From the NCBI GenBank assembly GCA_012744475.1, contig JAAYBV010000010.1, forward strand, positions 1 to 47,190: a stretch of DNA of 47,190 bases, in the 5' to 3' direction. Positions 44,196-47,190 of the stretch are shown here, one piece after another. The DNA is from Phycisphaerae bacterium. Lineage in GTDB: Bacteria; Planctomycetota; Phycisphaerae; Sedimentisphaerales; Anaerobacaceae. Position 1 is the stretch's first letter; every line of letters starts with the position of its first letter. Below the pieces are notes generated by a model. It was not told where the DNA came from, did not search any database, and worked only from the letters and a program-made list of their open reading frames with translations. A program made the translations under genes and the position numbers.

Positions 44196-44241
44196 TGGCC
44201 TGCGGTCCCATACGACCGATAAGACCTGCAGGACCAGCGCT

Positions 44242-45504
44242 TCAATAGAGGCTCGCGATGGTCGAGCCGGGGTAATAGTGTTCCAGTATTTGTTCGGCGG
44301 TTCTGCCCAGCCGGGCCATTCCTTCGGCGCCGCACTGGCACATGCCGACGCCGTGGCCCCAACCCCGTCCGGAGAGGAAGGCCCAGCCGTTGCCCCAGGA
44401 AACGATATGACAGATCGTGCTCTGGATCTTGCGCCCGCTCGGATCGAGCGCCAGGCGGAGGTCTTCGCCGCGAAGGGTGTCAGTCTGGCCCGTCGAGCCG
44501 GTCAGGCGAATCCGGGTCAGCCGGGCGAACTGGCCGTAGTCGCTCTTCTCGATGGCGACGATACCGGTGATCTCCCCGAGCTTCTCGAGGCTCGGATATC
44601 GGGCAACCAGGCGATTCGTGACGGTGGTCTTGTCGAACTGGGCCATCGGCCAGAAGAACAGCCCCATCTTGGCGACCTCTTTGCAGTAGGGGCAGGGCAC
44701 CGCTTTGAGCGGTCCGAACGGCTCGCCGAAGACACGTTCGCAGTCTTCGGTGTGCCCGCCGCAGATCGAGCTGTAATAGGCCGGAAACAGATCAGTCCGG
44801 CCGGTGCGAGGGTCTTTGGCAACCAGCACTCTGCCGTAGGTGGCGTTCACGGCGTTCCAGACCTGCGCCGATTCGGCCCCGATGCCGCCGTACACCTGGC
44901 TGGCCTGTGTGCTGCTGACGTCCCAGTCCCGATTTGCCCCGAAGCGTTTCTTCGTGTAGAGGCAGTAGGTCCTGGCGGCTATGGTCTGGGCCCGCAGGGC
45001 CTGCGGCTCCCAGTAGCTCGGCATCTCGGCGCCGATGACACCCGCCAGATAAGGTTCCAGGGGCACGAAGTTGACCGCGCGGAAGGTTCGCCCGTCTTCA
45101 TTGAGGATCAGCTTGAGTCGGCCGCGGTAGTTCTGCCGGTTCAGCGTGAACACGTGGGGCCGCTCGGTGCTGATGACCAGCCTGTCACCCGGTTGGACCG
45201 TTGTTCCCAGCACGATTCGTCCGTCGGAGAGCGTCACCTTGACGGGACCTTCCAGCGAGGAGGCGACAGGCTCGCCGCCCGGGACCACGGCGAAGAAGTC
45301 GTGATGGTCAACGTGCATGACCGACGGCGACGCCACCGTGCATTCTGTGGCGCTGGACAGCAGCAGAACGCGGACCCAGAACTGGGATTCGACGTCCATC
45401 TGCGGCGTCGGGCGAACGATCTCGCGCCGGCCGCACCCGGCCAGAAGGACCATCGAGCTGACGGCAACCGCCAGCGGGACCGTGCCACGTCTGTTGCGTG
45501 CCAC
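44242..45504 (-). CDS. SpoIID/LytB-domain lipoprotein
   Basis: This lipoprotein of about 420 residues has a short signal with lipobox ('VSSMVLLAGC') and a SpoIID domain: 'VPLEPYLAGVIGAEMP', 'ALRAQTIAARTYCLY', 'YSSICGGHTEDCERVFG' and 'GRGWGHGVGMCQCGAEGMA'. SpoIID is a peptidoglycan lytic transglycosylase in Bacillus; in non-sporulating planctomycetes it is probably a wall or amidase-regulating enzyme. GTG 45504 is preferred because GGGGAGG lies 9 bases upstream and it gives a compact signal; an ATG at 45567 extends it by 21 odd residues. Confidence 0.87.
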   Translation of the reverse strand: MARNRRGTVPLAVAVSSMVLLAGCGRREIVRPTPQMDVESQFWVRVLLLSSATECTVASPSVMHVDHHDFFAVVPGGEPVASSLEGPVKVTLSDGRIVLGTTVQPGDRLVISTERPHVFTLNRQNYRGRLKLILNEDGRTFRAVNFVPLEPYLAGVIGAEMPSYWEPQALRAQTIAARTYCLYTKKRFGANRDWDVSSTQASQVYGGIGAESAQVWNAVNATYGRVLVAKDPRTGRTDLFPAYYSSICGGHTEDCERVFGEPFGPLKAVPCPYCKEVAKMGLFFWPMAQFDKTTVTNRLVARYPSLEKLGEITGIVAIEKSDYGQFARLTRIRLTGSTGQTDTLRGEDLRLALDPSGRKIQSTICHIVSWGNGWAFLSGRGWGHGVGMCQCGAEGMARLGRTAEQILEHYYPGSTIASLY

Positions 45505-45585
45505 GGCACGGAACCTCCCCGTAGAGGCCGGGCTCGATAATGGCTGGTTACGCGACGGCACAGGCATCCGGCACAGGCGGGTCGA

Positions 45586-46896
45586 CTACTCAAGATTCCG
45601 TAGCGACAGGCCAAGACCCGACAGGGCTTTCTTGATCTCGTTCAGACTGGTGACGCCGAAGTTCTTGCACCCCAGAAGCTCCGCATCGGTCGTGCGCGTC
45701 AGTTCGCCGACGCTGTGGATGTTGAGTTTCTGGAGACACTTGCGGGCCCGCACCGACAGTTGGAGGTCGTCCACGGGCTTGTTCATCAGCCCCTGGTCCT
45801 CCGGGCTGCTCGGGCCGGCGAGGTCTCCGGCGGCAAGGCTCTTGTCCTCCAGGGCCATGCCCAGGCGAAGCCCCTTGCTGTCCAGGATGGCCTTGATCTC
45901 GCGAAGAGACGTTTCGCCGAAGTTCTTGTAGGACAGCAACTCGGCCTCGGTGATGTTGAGCAGGTCGCCCAGCGTGCGGATGTTCATCTTCCTCAGGCAG
46001 TTCCTGCTGCGGACGGAGAGTTCAAAGTCGGAAATGGGCGTCTCGAGAATCTGGTTCTTGCGGCTTCTCTTCTTCTCCCGCTCCTCGTCATAGTACATCG
46101 TCTTGGAGCTGTCGACGTCCTTCTTGAAGAGCAGGGCGCGCGGGTGATTGGGGTGGCACTCCAGGACCTTGTCGACACAGTGGCAGGCCTTTTCGAACTC
46201 CCCGCGGTCTTCATAGAGCACCGCCAGGTTCAGCAGGGCGCTGACATAGGCCGGTGCGCAGGCGATGGCCTGCTTATAGTAGTCGATGGCCGTCGACTCG
46301 TAGCCGGACAGATCGTGACGATACGCCAGGTGAAACAGCGCCCGGTGATGGTCTGGGGCCAGCTCCAGAACCGTCTTGTAGTTCTGCACGGCCTTGTCGT
46401 ATTCGCCCAGGGTTTCCTGGAGGCGACCGAGCTGGTAGTGGTACTCGGCGCTGACGTTCTCGAAGTTCTTGCAGGCGTCCAGCTCTCGGGCGGCCGCGTC
46501 CAGGTCGCGGCCTTCTCGATAGGTCGCCGCCTTTTCCAGATTGACGTTCAGAGGTTCCGCCCCGAAATCGATCGCGCGTTGCAGGCAATCAACTGCCTCG
46601 CCGTACCTCTTGCGTCGGCGGAGCGCATAGGCCAGGTAGGTGAACTTCTCCAGGCAGTCCTTGGCCTTATGGAGCTTCTCCACGGCCTCGCTGTGCTTTC
46701 CGAGCATGAACAGGCCGATCCCCACTGCCAGGTTCGCTTCTGCCGACGTCTTGCCGCGTTCGGCCTCGACCTGTTGGGCGAATTTGGCGCGGTTGGACTC
46801 ATTGGAGTTGACGGCACGCGACAACGCGTGCAACTCCTTCATCGACGGCAGTGGCTGGGCAAAAAGGTTGATCTCCAGTCCGGCGGTCTGCTCCAT
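45586..46896 (-). CDS. TPR protein with two RNA-polymerase alpha-CTD-like domains
   Basis: This 436-residue protein has TPR repeats over about residues 50-265 ('AVGIGLFMLGKHSEAVEKLHKA', 'YHYQLGRLQETLGEYDKAVQNY'; separate stretches) followed by a charged linker and two helix-hairpin-helix alpha-CTD modules. Module 1, about 285-347, reads 'FELSVRSRNCLRKMNIRTLG' and 'KNFGETSLREIKAIL'. Module 2, about 371-432, reads 'LQLSVRARKCLQKLNIHSVG' and 'KNFGVTSLNEIKKAL'. In E. coli alpha, Arg265 and Asn268 contact DNA: Arg is kept in both modules, while Asn is kept only in module 1. It is not the polymerase subunit itself, as no N-terminal domain is present. ATG 46896 has GGGAG upstream. It likely binds DNA or polymerase partners. 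Confidence 0.87.
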   Translation of the reverse strand: MEQTAGLEINLFAQPLPSMKELHALSRAVNSNESNRAKFAQQVEAERGKTSAEANLAVGIGLFMLGKHSEAVEKLHKAKDCLEKFTYLAYALRRRKRYGEAVDCLQRAIDFGAEPLNVNLEKAATYREGRDLDAAARELDACKNFENVSAEYHYQLGRLQETLGEYDKAVQNYKTVLELAPDHHRALFHLAYRHDLSGYESTAIDYYKQAIACAPAYVSALLNLAVLYEDRGEFEKACHCVDKVLECHPNHPRALLFKKDVDSSKTMYYDEEREKKRSRKNQILETPISDFELSVRSRNCLRKMNIRTLGDLLNITEAELLSYKNFGETSLREIKAILDSKGLRLGMALEDKSLAAGDLAGPSSPEDQGLMNKPVDDLQLSVRARKCLQKLNIHSVGELTRTTDAELLGCKNFGVTSLNEIKKALSGLGLSLRNLE

Positions 46897-46964
46897 GGAT
46901 ATCGTCTCCCAAAAGGATCTATTCACGTCGGTCCTATGTCGGCCCTTGAAACGGACAAACCGGT

Positions 46965-46992
46965 ATTATAGGCAGGCTGCCGCCCTTTGCAA
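46965..46992 (-). promoter_or_regulatory. Promoter of the TPR/alpha-CTD gene
   Basis: On the minus strand TTGCAA (46987-46992) and a perfect TATAAT (46965-46970) are 16 bases apart. Confidence 0.65.
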
Positions 46993-47016
46993 CAGCTTTT
47001 TGCACGGGCCGCGGCA

Positions 47017-47190
47017 CCGTGTCTGTGCAGATTTCGCGGCAAGGCCCGTTTTCCACCACGGAGCGCCCTGTGTGGCAGCGGCAAACGGAGCAAGGCGGAG
47101 TTTGCCGATGGCTTCGACGGCATGCGTATCACCATCGGCAAGCCTGCGCTTGCCGCTGCCACACGCCTGCCAGGATATTTTCACAGACAC
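47017..47190 (-). repeat. 176-bp structured repeat, copy 2 (cut 2 bases short by the window end)
   Basis: This matches the repeat at 7451-7626 in inverted orientation. The 53 bases at 47017-47069 match 7574-7626 reversed (48/53), and 47165-47190 match 7453-7478 reversed (26/26). The 95-bp core at 47070-47164 instead matches 7479-7573 in the same orientation, differing at two adjacent bases. The element lies upstream of the TPR/alpha-CTD gene. Confidence 0.92.

Noticed and set aside
1-47190. CRISPR arrays, rRNA genes, prophage or integrase genes
   Set aside because: No regularly spaced direct repeats, no rRNA sequence and no phage or recombinase gene could be found.

Overview
The window is about 47 kb of GC-rich bacterial chromosome, best read as a planctomycete, probably of the Phycisphaerae/Sedimentisphaerales type. 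This is inferred from gene content: a long secreted LamG/discoidin protein with a 'VVDDFETYND' module, a sulfatase beside a double GH16 enzyme, a single-chain SecDF, a zinc-ribbon membrane protein, a TPR protein ending in two RNA-polymerase alpha-CTD modules, and type III glutamine synthetase. Siroheme-dependent (Ahb) heme synthesis genes point to an anaerobic or microaerobic life. The window starts inside a gene and ends 2 bases short of the inferred end of a repeat, so it looks like a contig broken at that repeat.

Layout. 1-2570: end of a secreted protein with a strong terminator, a zinc-ribbon membrane protein and an Mth938-like protein. 3026-7294 (minus): a surface-polysaccharide group (GT4 glycosyltransferase, DegT aminotransferase, two paralogous acetyltransferases). 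7451-9266: a 176-bp repeat and a NifA-like GAF/sigma-54 activator. 9334-13596 (minus): a BKACE-type enzyme and the LamG protein. 13854-19565: a nitrogen block (porin-amtB-glnB, then glutamine synthetase III), each part behind a canonical sigma-54 promoter. 19697-22640: an ABC-2 transporter and a decayed methyltransferase. 22654-27932: metallophosphoesterase, a cruciform repeat, BamE-like lipoprotein, SDR, CapK-like ligase and an amino-acid dehydrogenase. 27973-33570: tRNA-Leu, sulfatase, double GH16 enzyme, fused AhbAB and AhbD, tRNA-Asp. 33818-38142: TetR, OMF and MFP genes without a pump gene, then 6-phosphogluconolactonase. 38174-46896 (minus): LysM protein, SecDF, YajC, Tgt, SpoIID-like lipoprotein and the TPR/alpha-CTD protein. 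47017-47190: second copy of the 176-bp repeat.

The most interesting regulatory signal is a paired motif close to ACAWAAWTGTAG. It occurs at 7664-7704, 13854-13895 and 16838-16880, with the two sites in each pair 29, 30 and 31 bp apart centre to centre. At the last two loci a perfect sigma-54 promoter follows 91 and 90 bp further on. The NifA-like protein at 7731 is the obvious candidate to bind them, giving a compact local nitrogen regulon. The PII protein in this regulon has Phe where Tyr51, the uridylylation site, should be, so signalling may not use GlnD chemistry.

The other structural find is the 176-bp repeat. Its two copies are inverted relative to each other, yet their 95-bp cores lie in the same orientation. 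The core, bounded by 15-bp perfect inverted repeats, has therefore been flipped within its flanks.
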